Positions 44,767-57,051 of a DNA stretch of 64,000 nt are shown one piece after another. Under the pieces are notes generated by a model. It saw only the letters and a program-made list of their open reading frames with translations, made no database searches and had not been told where the DNA came from. The position numbers and the translations under genes are program-made. Source of the DNA: Siphonodentalium dalli (Eukaryota; Mollusca; Scaphopoda; Gadilida; Siphonodentaliidae); NCBI GenBank assembly GCA_032622095.1, contig CP136066.1:93083319-93147318 (forward strand). Direction: 5' to 3'. How positions within the stretch are numbered: position 1 is the stretch's first letter; each line of letters starts with the position of its first letter.

Positions 44767-44980
44767 AAACCTTTCAGTGCCAAGTCCGATTTTTGTATCA
44801 ACCCATATTTCCTTGATCATTTTTCAAATTTATTGATTATAATAATGTGATACATTGATGGTAAGAGCTCTAAGAGCTCTTTCCATCAATATATCACATT
44901 ATTATAATCAATAAATTTGAAAAATGATCAAGGAAATATGGGTTGATACAAAAATCGGACTTGGCACTGAAAGGGTTAAA
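44767..44980. mobile_element. Foldback element with ~100-bp near-perfect arms
   Basis: AAACCTTTCAGTGCCAAGTCCGATTTTTG...TTGATTATAATAATGTGATA is repeated in inverse order, ending CAAAAATCGGACTTGGCACTGAAAGGGTTAA. The centre is GAGCTCTAAGAGCTC. It has no coding capacity. Confidence 0.9.
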
Positions 44981-45511
44981 CACTCGAAATATGAGTGGCG
45001 TGTCATTATATAAGTTCCCATGGGGCACCTCGTGAAGTAATTACATGTACATTAATCTTAACGAGAGTTGCCTAAACCTCACACGAATTCCCCACCTCCT
45101 CAATTGAACTTATAGATTATCTTTTCATTTTCTTTTTGATATTTCGACAATACTGGTATTTTTCGCTTGGCATGATTAGTAAATTCAAACAAAAATGGTG
45201 TTTACCATGTTGCATATAATACTAACATGGGTTCGTACCGTTTGAGAGGGCTTCATTGTCGAACCGGTTATACGAACTAGATGATATAAGAAATAATACA
45301 GTAGCAGGTAGTGAGTACTTTTGGTATGCAAATAAGCATATACGATGCGGAATTAGAGTACATGGTGTGGGACAATTCTTCTGAAGCCAAAGAGAGTATA
45401 GGTGGAATAACATAACAGTGTGACAACGTCCATTCGTTTCCAAATCAGTTGATTAAACTAACGACCAGTCACCATCCATGCAGCCCAATACCAAAGCGTG
45501 AACCTATATAC
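44981..45511. other. Intron sequence
   Basis: A minus-strand frame at 45222-45443 lacks splice support. Nothing else was recognised. Confidence 0.4.
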
Positions 45512-45649
45512 CTGCGTTCTGTGCATAACTTGCAGTGTCGTTCAGTAGATTGTCATGGGGTCTATGTTCACCGGCTGTCAAAGATAGTATACTATCTAAT
45601 AGGCTACCTCCAAGGACCGCGCTTGTTGTCTGTTGAGTGCTGAAAGGGT
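45512..45649 (-). CDS. 138-bp phase 1-1 exon of the secreted gene
   Basis: A strong acceptor (TTTGCTCCGCTTTCAG) precedes 45649, and a donor (G|GTATATAG) follows 45512. There are 45 whole codons between, phase 1 on both sides. The text begins PFSTQQTTSAVLGGSLLDSI and ends SYAQNA. Composition (Ser, Thr, Gln, Asn, Gly) matches the neighbouring large exons. Joined upstream to exon 49082-47688 and downstream to exon C the frame stays open. The donor is less ideal than those of the large exons. Confidence 0.6.
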
Positions 45650-45910
45650 CTGAAAGCGGAGCAAATATATTTAACATCCAGAACAAGCAACAGCATATAA
45701 ACTAGAAACAGAAGTGGTGCGTTTAGAGTTTATAAGGCGTGCATTTGTGTGTACTGTGTGTCCCATGCACCAACATCATAGCATCACAGCAGAACAAACC
45801 AACAACAGAGCCCATATAGCAATATAACAGAACAAGCGAACCAGAGTTGTGACAACAACAACATTGATATTTGACATAAGCCAGATAACATAATAAGCAT
45901 AATAGTATGG

Positions 45911-46303
45911 CTGAATAGATCACTGTCGCATGGTTTCGAGCAAAAAGACACCCAGGATCTCTCAAACGGGCAAAAAGACACCCAGGGTGTCACAAACAAG
46001 CAAAATGACACCCAGGATATCAAAGTCTCACCAAACAACGGGAATTTTGTTTAGTCGTCTGCTGTTAATATTGGTCCAATTATCAAGGATACGCGCGGAA
46101 CTGCGCTGCCAGTCAGACTCAAAGCCCATTTAAATTTCGTTGATATTTCACTTCGATCACAACCATATAATTATCATAATACTAATACTAATAACAAAAT
46201 TCCCGTCGTTTGGTGAGACTTTGAGATCCTGGGTGTCATTTTGTTTGTTTGGGAAATCCTGGGTGTCTTTTTGCTCCAAACCATGCGACAATGACCTATT
46301 CAG
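45911..46303. mobile_element. Foldback element with GACACCCAGG repeats
   Basis: The left arm is CTGAATAGATCACTGTCGCATGGTTTCGAGCAAAAAGACACCCAGG... and the right arm ends ...CCTGGGTGTCTTTTTGCTCCAAACCATGCGACAATGACCTATTCAG. The left arm has three CAAAA(A/T)GACACCCAGG units, the right arm two. A spacer of about 140 bp separates them. Confidence 0.85.
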
Positions 46304-46580
46304 CAATAGTATGGGTTATTAGCGACGACATGCAAGGCCAAGAAACAACGTCACCCACCAAGTCTCTAACCCAAAACTGTTTTTATTTTTTATTTGTAAA
46401 CATATATAAACGTTTGTCTGACGGTATATACTAGGAAGATGAGCTGTGGAAATTCACTATGCACATTCAAAAATCAGTAATCGTTAAAAACTCATATTTA
46501 TTACTAAAATTTACAAGGAAAATAGGTATCGATTGTGCCCGATTTTGAATATCAAGCACACCTCAACCATTTATTAGATC

Positions 46581-46832
46581 AAGCCTTGAAATAGTGTGGT
46601 TGTCATTTGCAGAATGAGGTCCCCAGAGGGTGAATTTAGTGATGCTACCCCGCATAGCGGGCTAGCATCACCAAATTCACCCTCTGGGAACCTCATTCTG
46701 CTGAGGTGTAAGCAGAAGGAGGTCACCAGAGGGTGAATTTGGTGATGCTAGCCCGCTATGCGGGGTAGCATCACTAAATTCACCCTCTGGGGACCTCATT
46801 CTGCAAATGACAGACACACTATTTCAAGGCTT
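46581..46832. repeat. Double hairpin: two palindromes forming a larger palindrome
   Basis: Outer arms AAGCCTTGAAATAGTGTG... and ...CACACTATTTCAAGGCTT are inverse. Inside, two successive ~90-bp hairpins (GCAGAATGAGGTCCCCAGAGGGTGAATTTAGTGATGC and its inverse, then the same again reversed) are each self-complementary and complementary to each other. They meet at CTGAGGTGTAAGCAG. Confidence 0.9.
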
Positions 46833-47687
46833 GTATTAGATATTCGTCAAATACACAATCCCTTTTATTCGTAAATACAATGACTCCTGCAATAAATATA
46901 TCTAGCTCATTCACCGATTGAGTTCCAGGTAGCAGCTATCCGAACGTCTGCAGCGACGGTTTAGAGATTACATTAGTGACGTATGTTCTTGACCCTGAAT
47001 GTTACGTTCGTACAGATGGTAATTTTTTGGGATTGTTCATGCAAATCGTCACATATAGCTATTTATTGCACACATTTTAGAGATGCTCTTCATAGTTATA
47101 GAAATGTGTGTTCGCGAGTGTCTTATCGGTTATTAGATCTATGGAATTCCACGAGTGATTGCACGGTTTATTCTTTCCAAATATATGAAATAAGAAATGT
47201 CAGTCGATTAATAACTGACACATAATTTATCTTACTATACATGCAGTAATCTGTTGAGGGTATGCATTGTATGAGTAGTTTGTCGTTCATATTATCTATC
47301 CTATAGCAACCTAGATCCCTCTAAGATAAATTGCCTGAAAAACGCCATTCAAATTTTCCAGCAAGTAAATTTATCGTAATTGAAGTGAAACTTTGTTTTT
47401 TCAGAAATACTTGTCTCTCACACAAAATATATCATATATTGGTGTAGTTGACTTACAGTTAGATATAACCCCATTGGCATACAGTCAGAAATGTAACTGA
47501 TGCAATTTGCCAGGTATTGAATGTAACCCAGCATTTCGAAGATTTGATTGTTGAAGTGCACCAGAGCTATATGCATCAATACTACCATTAATCTGAACAC
47601 ACATATTTACTGTGAATTAGAGCCTTTTCATTTTTAATATACAATATCTCTGCTCCCCAACCCAGAGTTTTCTTCTATGACACTAAC
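46833..47687. other. Intron sequence
   Basis: There are short open frames only. Exon 49082-47688 ends at the right edge with donor G|GTTAGT. Confidence 0.45.
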
Positions 47688-49082
47688 CTGTGGTTTGTTG
47701 TCCATGAGCCATGGTCGTCGTAGAACCGGAAAATCCGTGAGCTGCGGTCGTCGTAGAACCGGAAAACCCGTGAGCTGCGCCAGGTATACCTGTTGTTGTA
47801 GACTCTGTGCCGGGTAGAACAGTCGTGGTAGATCCCGTTGACAAACCGAATAGTCCCTGATCCATCGTTGTCCCTCTGGTAGTGGTGCCGGTGCTTAAGT
47901 GTGGATTTCCGGTTGGTTGCATTGTTCCGGTGTGTGCGTTTGCCATTATGGTGGACATTGTGGTTGTAGCTGTGTCCTGGTGAAGATTAGCTGCTGCTGT
48001 TGTCGTTGTCGATTGTGTATTTGGTGCCGTCGATGTCGACTGTGTATTCACAGACGTTGACGAGAATGGGTGACCAGCATGTTCCACTGGTAGCACGTTT
48101 GGTCGTGATGCTGATATCGCCATGACGTCACTACCCTGGGGACGGTTAAGTAAGATAGCATCGTTGCCCACAACTTGAGGAATAATGAGGGTTGTCTTTC
48201 TTGTCGTGAATGGCGTCTCGGTTTCTAGGGGATGGTTATGTGCCACTCCACCGACAATAATCGTACTGTGCGTGATATCGCCGATAGGATTTACTTGGCC
48301 TCCACTGGACGCCACGTTACTTGCATCTGCTGTTCCCATTGAAAGACCACTCAATGGTACGTGACCTGCATCTGCTGTTCCCATTGGAAGACCACCCAAC
48401 GGCACGTGACCTGCATCTGCTGTTCCCATTGGAAGACCACCCAACGACACGTGACCTGTATCTGCTGTTCCCATTGGAAGACCACTCGACTGCACGTGGC
48501 CTGCATCTGCTGTTCCCATCGGAAGACTTGGAATACCACTCAATGGCACGTGGCCTGCATCTGCTGTTCCCATTGGAAGACCAGTCAACGGCACGTGACC
48601 TGCACCTGCTGTTCCCATCGGAAGACCACCCAACGACACGTGACCTGCATCTGCTGTTCCCATTGGAAGACCACTCGACAGCAAGTGGCCTGCATCTGCT
48701 GTTCCTACCGGAAGACTTGGAATACCACTCAATGGCACGTGGCCTGCATCTGCTGTTCCCATTGGAAGACCAGTCAACGACACGTGACCTGCATCTGCTG
48801 TTCCCATCGGAAGACTTGGATGATCACTCAACGGCACGTGACCCGCATCTGCTGTTCCCATCGGAAGACTTGGATGACCGCTCAATGACACGGGGCCTGT
48901 CGCTGCTGCTCCGGGTGAAACATCAACGTTAGCTATACCAGAAGGAAATACACCGTTTATTGGATGATTGTGCAGTTCACCACCGAACATAAATTGGTTG
49001 TTGTTGTTCAGTTCGTTGGTTTGCGGTGCCACACCGTTGAGGCCGTGTTGACTTCCCGTACCGCGATGATCAACCGTCGCGC
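47688..49082 (-). CDS. Internal exon 3: repeat-bearing secreted protein (PMGTADAGHV repeats)
   Basis: Acceptor (ATTTTCGGTTCGCAG) and donor (ACAG|GTTAGT) are both phase 1, with 464 whole codons between. After about 60 residues there are twelve imperfect 15-18 residue repeats of the type LPMGTADAGHVPLSG (about 48310-48900). Next come about 100 residues of Val/Ile/Pro-rich sequence, then a Thr/Ser/Gly mucin-like tail with SGSTTTAAHGF repeated near the end. Cysteine is absent. This has the composition of secreted matrix or mucous proteins. The repeats are near-identical at DNA level, so copy number is probably variable. The high-scoring plus-strand frames here (for example 48321-48932) are mirror images of the repeat. 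Confidence 0.78.
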
Positions 49083-49559
49083 CTGCGAACCGAAAATAAA
49101 TTTTAGAAAAACATCCAAACGATTGTGCGGAATATATGAGTCAATTTCCGAGAAACGGCGCATACAATCTTTAAATGTGATTCAAGAATTCAAAGTGGCA
49201 AAGATTCTAGAGTCAAGAAGTTTCACGATAATTTTTAGAAATATCAGCTGGAAATATGGGGAAAATGTTTTTTAAACTTCTGTATTTGACTCTAATAATT
49301 AATTCGCAAAATTTCGGCCGCAGTTATAAATTTTATGGTCCTAACATTAAACAACAAAATTCCGATCTTTTTTACCAAAAGGAATATAGTTGCCGGCGAA
49401 ACGCGAGAATCTAGCTCGAACAAAATAGAATATACAACCAAGTAAAATGATATGATAATATGCAAAGTATATAGAACGGCCCCGGCATGATGTTAAGGGG
49501 AAGAACCATGCGAATGATCATGTAAATAGTCATAAAACTATGTATGCATTTATAACACG
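49083..49559. other. Intron sequence
   Basis: No repeat or exon was recognised. Confidence 0.4.
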
Positions 49560-51020
49560 CCAATTAGCCCTCGACCAATGAAAGTTATCCAATGAAGTTC
49601 GGTGACAGACCTTTATCAAAATCTATATTTGCGAATGTCTGTCTCTCTGCCTGTCTGTCTGTTTCTATAGAAATTCACGGGGGACCATCCAGATGGCACA
49701 AGAGGGGTCTAACATGAGTAACTTTTGACAATGAAGATCATGGTGCGGTTTAGAATTTTCTAACGTGACGTAGTTGTTGTCAGTGGCGGGAAAGGGGAGG
49801 GGCAGAACAAATATTAGCCGATTTCCACCAAACTTACAAATAATCATCTCCATGATATGAATAATCTAATAGTGTATCTCAAAAGTGGCACCTTTCGAGT
49901 CAGGGGTGCATGGAAGGGGATAGGGGCACCAATATTGATAACAAAATATTTTTAGCTCCGATTTCCACAAAATTGATACACATTCTTCTCCATGATACAA
50001 GGAATCTAATCGTGTGATTTAAAGATTGTGCTGTTTGTAATTGGTGCTGTTTGGGTGAGAGATGTTTCCACCAATTTTATATACAGACATCTTCATAATG
50101 AGTCCTAACTGTGTGGTTTAAAGATGTCAAAAGTGACGCCGCTTGTGTCAGGGATAGGAGGGTATGGTCACGGCAACTAATAAAAATACATACACGTTCT
50201 CCAATGATACAAGGAATCAATTCATTTGAATTTGAATGCCTATATTTGCGAGTGCCTTTATTATTGTCCATGTTCTATATAACTTCACGGGGGACCATCT
50301 AGATAGCACCACGGTAACTTTTTACGAGGAAGATAATAGTGTGGGTTAGAATATTCTAGTGACGCTGTATAGGTGTAGATAATGGGGAGAGGTAGCAAAT
50401 ATGATGAAATATTTTGTCGCCGTTTTCCACCACACTTATTCCTAATATATATCCATGATATTGTGCCGTTCGAGTCAGGGATGCACGGATGGGGGAGGGG
50501 CACAAATTAATACATATTCTTCTCCATGATATGAGAATCTATAATCGTGTGATTTATAAAAAACGGCAAATTGGTGTCGTTTGTGTGAGAGATTGTTTAG
50601 TTGCCGATTACCACCAAAATATAAATAATCATCCTCATGGTATCAGGAGTCTAATGGACGCGGTATAAAATTTGTCAAAAGTATACTAAGGGGGAGAGGT
50701 AGCAAATATGATGAAATATTTTTTCGCCGTTTTCCACCACACTTATACCTAATATATATCCATGATATAGCGCCGTTCAAGTGATGAATGGAGATTGGGG
50801 CGATGAGGGGCATCAAAGCTGATACAAATAATTTTAGCACTAATTTCAACAAATTCGTACACGTTCTCCAATGATACGAGGAATCAAATCATGTGGGTTA
50901 AAGACGCCACCGTTGGTGCCGTTTGGGTCAGGGATGGAGAGAGGAGGGGCACTAACATTGATATCCGCCAAAGTTATGTATATTAATTCTCCATGTTTCG
51001 TTCTAAGGTGCTTTTTGGCG
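49560..51020 (+). repeat. Diverged tandem repeat block
   Basis: Words recur at about 300-600 bp spacing: ACGGGGGACCATCYAGATRGCAC (49678, 50288), GGGGAGGGGCA (49794, 50496, 50950), TCTCCATGATA with GGAATCTAAT (49990, 50520), and ATTTTCGCCGTTTTCCACCACACTTAT (50420, 50720). It lies in the intron between exons 2 and 3. Confidence 0.7.
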
Positions 51021-53431
51021 TTCGAATTTCATAACCTCGACCGAATTAATTAACTTGAACAATTATATATTCTCAACAGTCATATTTATAGGTGACGGGA
51101 ATCAATGCATTGATATATTGAGCTAGCAAAACAGATACATAGAAGAAAGCATTGAACATATATTTATCGTTATACTAATTAAAGATATATATATTGTAAA
51201 TTCATGCAAAATGAGGGGAACTTGAACCGTCAGATGATGCGAATGGCTCATGCATTATAACTCACTTGAGTCTGTCCCATTTAAGGTATTTTCCACCAAA
51301 AAAAATACAATTTGTCAAGAGATATGAAAGTGTATAGAAGGCCTGTTCAACAGTGTTAATTCAAACATAGTTTCTTTTTTCTGAGATAGAACAAAACGCA
51401 GTCAGTAGCCCAGCTTTTCGGTATAGCTGATAAATAGCAAAATTTCTATTAAACAGAATAATTAGCCAGTTTAGCACCATGAACAGAGGAGCACCTGGAC
51501 ATTTCTTTGAAACATAGGTATCTTCGTGGATATATGATAAACAGGTGCCATCAAAATCTTAGTCTAACCCACTATATTGATTTATACATCTCTCTATGTA
51601 AAACACAATAGTCGTCGTTTATTTTTGCGAAGTAATGTGTTTATGATGTTCATGTTTTGATCCCAATAAAACTATTTTTTTTAAACGTTAATTCCAACCA
51701 CGTAGACTGTACGATTTAAAAACTGATAACGTCTGAATATGCGCAGTTGCAAATAAATAAATAAATAAATACTTCTTTATTGATGGAACAAATTAATCGC
51801 GATAAACAAACTGACAATCACTCCCACAAGGCGTGCCAATATTATAACAAATGTATATACATGTAAAAATGTCGTTTTGTGATATTTGGCATTTGGATAT
51901 ACAATTTATGAGATTACGTGCAACACTTTGAGTAAGTGTATTCTCTAATTCCCACCAAATGACGCAGTAGAGGGTTTCACAGGGGCGACACATCATGCCA
52001 AAGATGTAAACGTTGGTCAGCGAGTTTGCATTGCCGAGTGCGCCATACTTTAACTTCAGATCGGGGGGTATTCGGACGAGTCACATGGATGCTTGCTCTT
52101 TTGTCGAAATCCTGCAGCTACTTTCCTGAACTGTGGCATAGCTGCTAGCCATCCCCAGCACCAACATAATACCCAAATGTAATCAACGACAAACCGTTTT
52201 ACAGCGCAGATATTTAGAGTGTATATATAGGTTGGTAACCGGACCTCATTGGGTAACTTTCATTGGTTGAGAGCTGCATGTGCGTCGTATTATCACAAAA
52301 GAAAACGGCTCCTCATAAGATTTCCTATTATTGTTTAATCCATATCATAGACAAACTTCAGTTGGATCAGCGGGCGATTCGTCATTTATATTCGTTATTA
52401 ACTACTTATAAGCGAACTCACGCACATTTCATAGTATAATCTGAAGTGACTGCATGTAAAATGACTTGATACTTCCTAAGTGTTGTCCACCGGTTGAATC
52501 TCAAAAGTACTGGGTTAGCCACCGCAATAATATACTTAATTGGGAACCGAAACTGATCAATGATTGTAATTTTTCTCTGATTGATATGTTTTTATAAGCT
52601 TGGCGTCCGTTTTGTCCACGAAATAAACACCACGCGCGCCCTTCGGGTGCTTGTGGTATTTATTTCGTGTATAAAGCGCACGCCATGCTTATAACATATA
52701 TGTATTTAGGCCTAACGCATGGTAACGGCGGGAGTGCTTGATTAATCTTGCAAATCGTGTTGGATCCGAGTAGACTTCGATAATTACGCATGTAAATATA
52801 GCTTATGGTTTAGGCATCGGCCTTTGATATGATTATCATATAATAATATAGCGACTGTTATACAATGTAGGTCTATATAATTATGTCGCTGCGGATAAGC
52901 AGATAATTAAGGATGCCACCTTCAGACCTATAAGTTCCGGCCGTTTCCTTTTTATGGCGTTGGACCATTGCTGATTACGCGCTTTTGCGCAACAACTACC
53001 GGAAGTCACGTGATTTGTTTTCTGAAAATAGTGGTACGATCGCAAATTTATTCGACACGCTGTATAGTCTAGCTCCGCCGTCAGTCGTGGCGTTGCCCGT
53101 TAGCAACAAGTACGCATGCCCGCCCGTTACCTATACGCTAGCCGAGCTCGCCAAGTGGTGTCGCAATTATGTGTGACACGTGTCACAAGAACGCACGCCC
53201 GTTATATACGCGCGCCGAACGGGGGTCATAAATATATACATGTAGCTATTCTTGGAAATAGTATTGCCATCTACATATCTCTATCGGAAACTATAATATT
53301 AAACCATATTCATCGATATGGTACCTAAACAATTGGCACCCCTTCATAGGTAAAATTAGAGGTTTTTTCCTATTCTACAGAAGAAGTTGAATAGATGAAT
53401 TGGTCCCTTTAGGAACGTAGTGCCAACATAC
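51021..53431. other. Intron sequence
   Basis: It holds a hairpin at about 52597-52690 (CACGAAATAAACACCAC and its inverse with GGCGT/ACGCC outer flanks), and an ATAA microsatellite near 51755. No exon was identified. Confidence 0.5.
52597..52690. repeat. Hairpin with CACGAAATAAACACCAC arms
   Basis: Left CACGAAATAAACACCAC and right GTGGTATTTATTTCGTG are separated by about 17 bases including CCCTTCGGGTG. The outer TTGGCGT / ACGCCA also pair loosely. Confidence 0.75.
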
Positions 53432-55556
53432 CTGTTGCATTTGGGATATTGTGGTGAGTGATCGTTGCCAACCCGTTGATATTGTCTGGGAATATCTGTC
53501 CGCCGATATCCATGAATCCGGGAGGTGGTGCTCCCCCAGAAGATTGTGTGATCTGAGAGCCATCCGTCTTGTTGTTAGCTAGCAGCATCTCTTCGATTGA
53601 TGTGGCAATGGCTGCTAGGACTTGACCATCAACCTTTATTCTATCTCTCTGTGCGATGAGTGCCAACATAGTAACCAAGTCAATTTCCGGCGGAAGGTCC
53701 ACGAAAGACGATACTGAAGTCGGAAGAGGAGGTAACCCACCGGCGGCCTGTGTCTGGCCTTGACCAGAACTGATAGAGCCTGGTAAAGCCGGCAATCCGT
53801 GATCGAGAGGTGCCGTATCCACAATTCCACTTTGATGAGTTGCCGATGCGGAGATCGCCGGTAGAGATGGTAGGCCGTGGTCTAAAGCCGGAAGAGCGTG
53901 GTCTAAAGCCGGAAGGGTGCTGCCCATAGGAGGTACAATAGCTGAATGTCCATCGATCGCGCTCAGTATACCCGCTACTCCAGCGTGTGTTCCACTGGGT
54001 GCAGTAATGGAAGCAACACCAGTTGCGCTGGATGGAAGGTGTGCATCGGCTGTGGTTCCACCAGATGATAAATGAGGATCGGCTAGATTGGCCAGATGTG
54101 GGTCATTGCTAGCCAGACGGACGGTTTGACCATGACTTGCTCCACCACCAATTCCTTCGGTAATCGAACTATGTCCGGTTGACGATTGTGGGATCTGTCC
54201 ATGTATTCCAGCACCCTGTGTCTGGCCTTGACCAGAACTGGTAGAGCCTGGTAAAGCCAGTAATCCGTGATCTAATGGTGCCGTATCCACTATTCCACTT
54301 TGATGAGCTACAGAAACAAGAGTGTCTGGGTTGACACCAGTGTGTACCGCGTTGATCTGCGTTGCGGAGCTAGCTACGTCATTTAAGTGTGTTCCTGTAC
54401 CCACAGAGAAACCTGGAATTCCTGTGCCTTCAGAGACACTTTGTGTTCCTGTACGTCCAGATATGCTTTGAGTGCCGATAATCCCTGATGTAATATCAGT
54501 GACACTGCTCCCTGAATTTGATGCTGGTTGAGGGTTTGCACCGGGAGCCGAGACGATAATATCCCCGGCCGTGAGCTCTAATTGCCCAGGCATTACTATG
54601 TCAACAACGGATCCTAATGGACTCAGTGGATCGACCGGAGCACCCAGTACTGGTTCAATGTGAACTTGTGAAATAGTGGATGCAATAGCTGATCCCTGAC
54701 TCCCCGATACTCCAGATGCACTTGTTCCTAGTGGCCCCAGTGGATCGACCGGAGCACCCAGTCCTGGTTCATTATTGCCCTGTGAAATAGTGGATGCAAT
54801 AGCTGATCCCTGACTTCCCGATACTCCAGAGGCACTTGTTTCTAAAGGCACGATCGGGAGAAGTTGTTCAGCTGCGTTGCCTCCTCCTTGTGAACTTTGT
54901 TGAAGTGCGTCTTGAAGATTTATGATGTCGGCGTTTGGTCCAAGATTTCCTATATTCGATACAACCGTTCCTTGAATTGAAGGTAGAGGAGAACTACCTG
55001 GGATGACTTGTTGGTCTGTACCTGCCGCCTCTGGATTTATATCATTGATACCGATTCCAGATGTGCCTATGTTGTTGGATAGTTGTGGGTTAGTTGCACC
55101 ATTTGGCACCTGGTTGGAAGAACCTGGGGTACTTCCGCCTTGTTGTGTAGCATGACCCCCAGTTGATACAGAAGCAGCACTTCCGCTTAACTCTACACCC
55201 GCTGCGTTTTCCAAATTTGGTTGTGCGCCAGCTGCAGAAATAACAGCACCACCAAAGTTAAGTTGACCTGATAGGCTTCCTCCGCTTTGTTGTCCCTCAT
55301 TTGATTGGCTTGGCGTCCCGGAAATCTGAGAAACTGACAGGTCTGTCGCTACTGATGTTGCCTGGCTCCGACCATTGGCTGGCTTCAGAGTGCACGAACA
55401 TTGCTGTCCCCTACATACGAGAAAACCCTTCTTAAAGCAGCTTGCGATCGACTTTACCCTGTTGCGTCTAACTCGCATAAATAGTGTTCTTGGTCTGGCT
55501 TTGACATCGCCATTTGAGCTCTTCTTGGTGACTTCGACCCGCAAGTAAACGACATC
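53432..55556 (-). CDS. Internal exon 2: large low-complexity secreted protein
   Basis: The acceptor TCCTTTAAATTCTATTGTCAG before 55556 is phase 0 and fits the phase-0 donor of exon 1 (62485). The donor ACAG|GTATGT after 53432 is phase 1. It encodes 708 codons. The first ~60 residues are basic with a small Cys cluster (SCFKKGFLVCRGQQCSC), the only cysteines I noticed in the cluster's large exons. The rest is Ser/Gly/Gln/Thr/Pro-rich. It contains a duplicated block of ~39 residues (TSASGVSGSQGSAIASTISQ) and two copies of HQSGIVDTAPLDHGL.ALPGS. Near the end, DLVTMLALIAQRDRIKVDGQ and SIEEMLLANN resemble the helical part of the YDP domain in exons C, D and E, but without YDP, and a splice donor replaces the stop. 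An alternative phase-1 acceptor exists at about 55410. Confidence 0.78.
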
Positions 55557-56295
55557 CTGACAATAGAATTTAAAGGATAGATTTAGTAAAACATTAGATA
55601 TTAAAGGGGTATATATATATAATTTAAGCTCAGTTCCTGTATTATCTTATCTCTACTTTATTCATCTGCAAACGCTACCATATTGACTAATTTTATTTAT
55701 CTTTCAGTTATTATATTCACTAATTTAATTCTATTGTATCGCTCTCTGATACCCAACAATTATCTACCTATTATCTTATCTCTGCTTATACATCTCCAAA
55801 AACTACTATATTTACCATTTATGTTTATCATTCAGTTATTATGTTCATTCAAATTCATATACAATTATTATTATGTGTAACCTGGCGTAATTGGCTCATC
55901 CCATCTCGCGAGAAACAATAAATACAAATATACGATAATTAAATAATCACTGCTTGAAGCAGAAATCTTTGATCACCTGATCATAAAAATGGACGATTTA
56001 GAAACGGAAAACACAAACAATCGCAGGATGTACGAAATAAAGACAAAAATATATTAACTGTTTATTTGCTGCGTCGTGCTTTGCTGGAACGCTCCTAGTG
56101 AGGTGGGTTGTCGTTTGCTTAACAAGTTAATATGTCAATTTCATGATATACTTCTCTCGGGATGGGGTGTTATGTGTAAATGTTCTCGGAAACGACTAAT
56201 ATAAACAGATGTTTGGTGTAGAATCCGTTCCATGAACACATAATTTGTGTACTATTTGCTATACTCGCTGTAATAGTTCATGGAATAAATACTGT
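55557..56295. other. AT-rich intron sequence
   Basis: No exon is supported. A plus-strand AT-rich frame at 55683-55880 has no motif. Confidence 0.45.
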
Positions 56296-56556
56296 TTAAA
56301 CTAAGCTCAGTATATATTCTAAATGCTCATTGATGAGTATTTCCCTTGGGAAATGTGCATACAATATGTTCTGGTCGTGTGTTGAACTTATTATCTGAAC
56401 ATTTCCCACTATTAAATATGAATATACTCTAACTGTTGTATTATCTTTTCGTCTGCTCATTTTTCCTGAACACACGTCCAGATGAATGATAGACCATTCC
56501 AATATATACTTTCATAATTTGATGTGAGAATCCATTTAATATATATAGAAAGATCA
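56296..56556 (+). mobile_element. MITE, AACCCTTTC family, copy
   Basis: It contains CTAAATGCTCATTGATGAGTATTTCCCTTGGGAAATG, GAACTTATTATCTGAACATTTCCCACT and GACCATTCCAATATATACTTTCATAA. The outer ends are degraded. Confidence 0.7.
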
Positions 56557-56931
56557 ATGTACCTTTTTAGAAGGCTAAAAGCGATTTATGTTTCAAGATA
56601 CAACCGTAACCCGTCTATATATAATATTGGTTATAAGATTTGGGTGTTAAAATTGGGCGGTGATTTAGCAGAAAATATCATATACTATTTTAATTCAAGT
56701 TGACTCGTCATCTATGGTGCTTGCTTAACGCACGGAGTAAATAAACTCGTTGTGTTGCTATTGGCGTACATGTATGTACTGTATGCAGTTGTTACGTTGT
56801 ATTCGAGGGAAAGTAAGACTCAAATCTGGGCGAGGTCGACATATTGAAAAATTGTAGAACATGAACATGAAACGTAATTGACTTTAGACGTAGTGACATA
56901 TAATAATAAATAGAGGATATCTAGTGTTTTG

Positions 56932-57051
56932 AGTTGATACCGAAAATTATCTCATTAGCGACCGAGACAAATGCCACGATCGAAAAATAAACATTTGTCG
57001 CGTTCATGATTCGTGAATGAGATAATTTTCGGTATCCACTCAAAAACACTA
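56932..57051. mobile_element. 120-bp hairpin element
   Basis: TAGTGTTTTGAGTTGATACCGAAAATTATCTCATT is the inverse of AATGAGATAATTTTCGGTATCCACTCAAAAACACTA. The short centre includes GACAAATG / CATTTGTC. Confidence 0.85.

Noticed and set aside
47540-47609. Possible terminal exon directly after exon 3 (acceptor AATTCACAG, phase 1, about 40 codons to a stop)
   Set aside because: The intron would be only about 78 bp and there is no domain or motif, so the evidence is too weak.
48321-48932. Plus-strand frames of 203 and 175 codons
   Set aside because: They are mirror frames of the minus-strand repeat exon, which has proper splice sites and composition.
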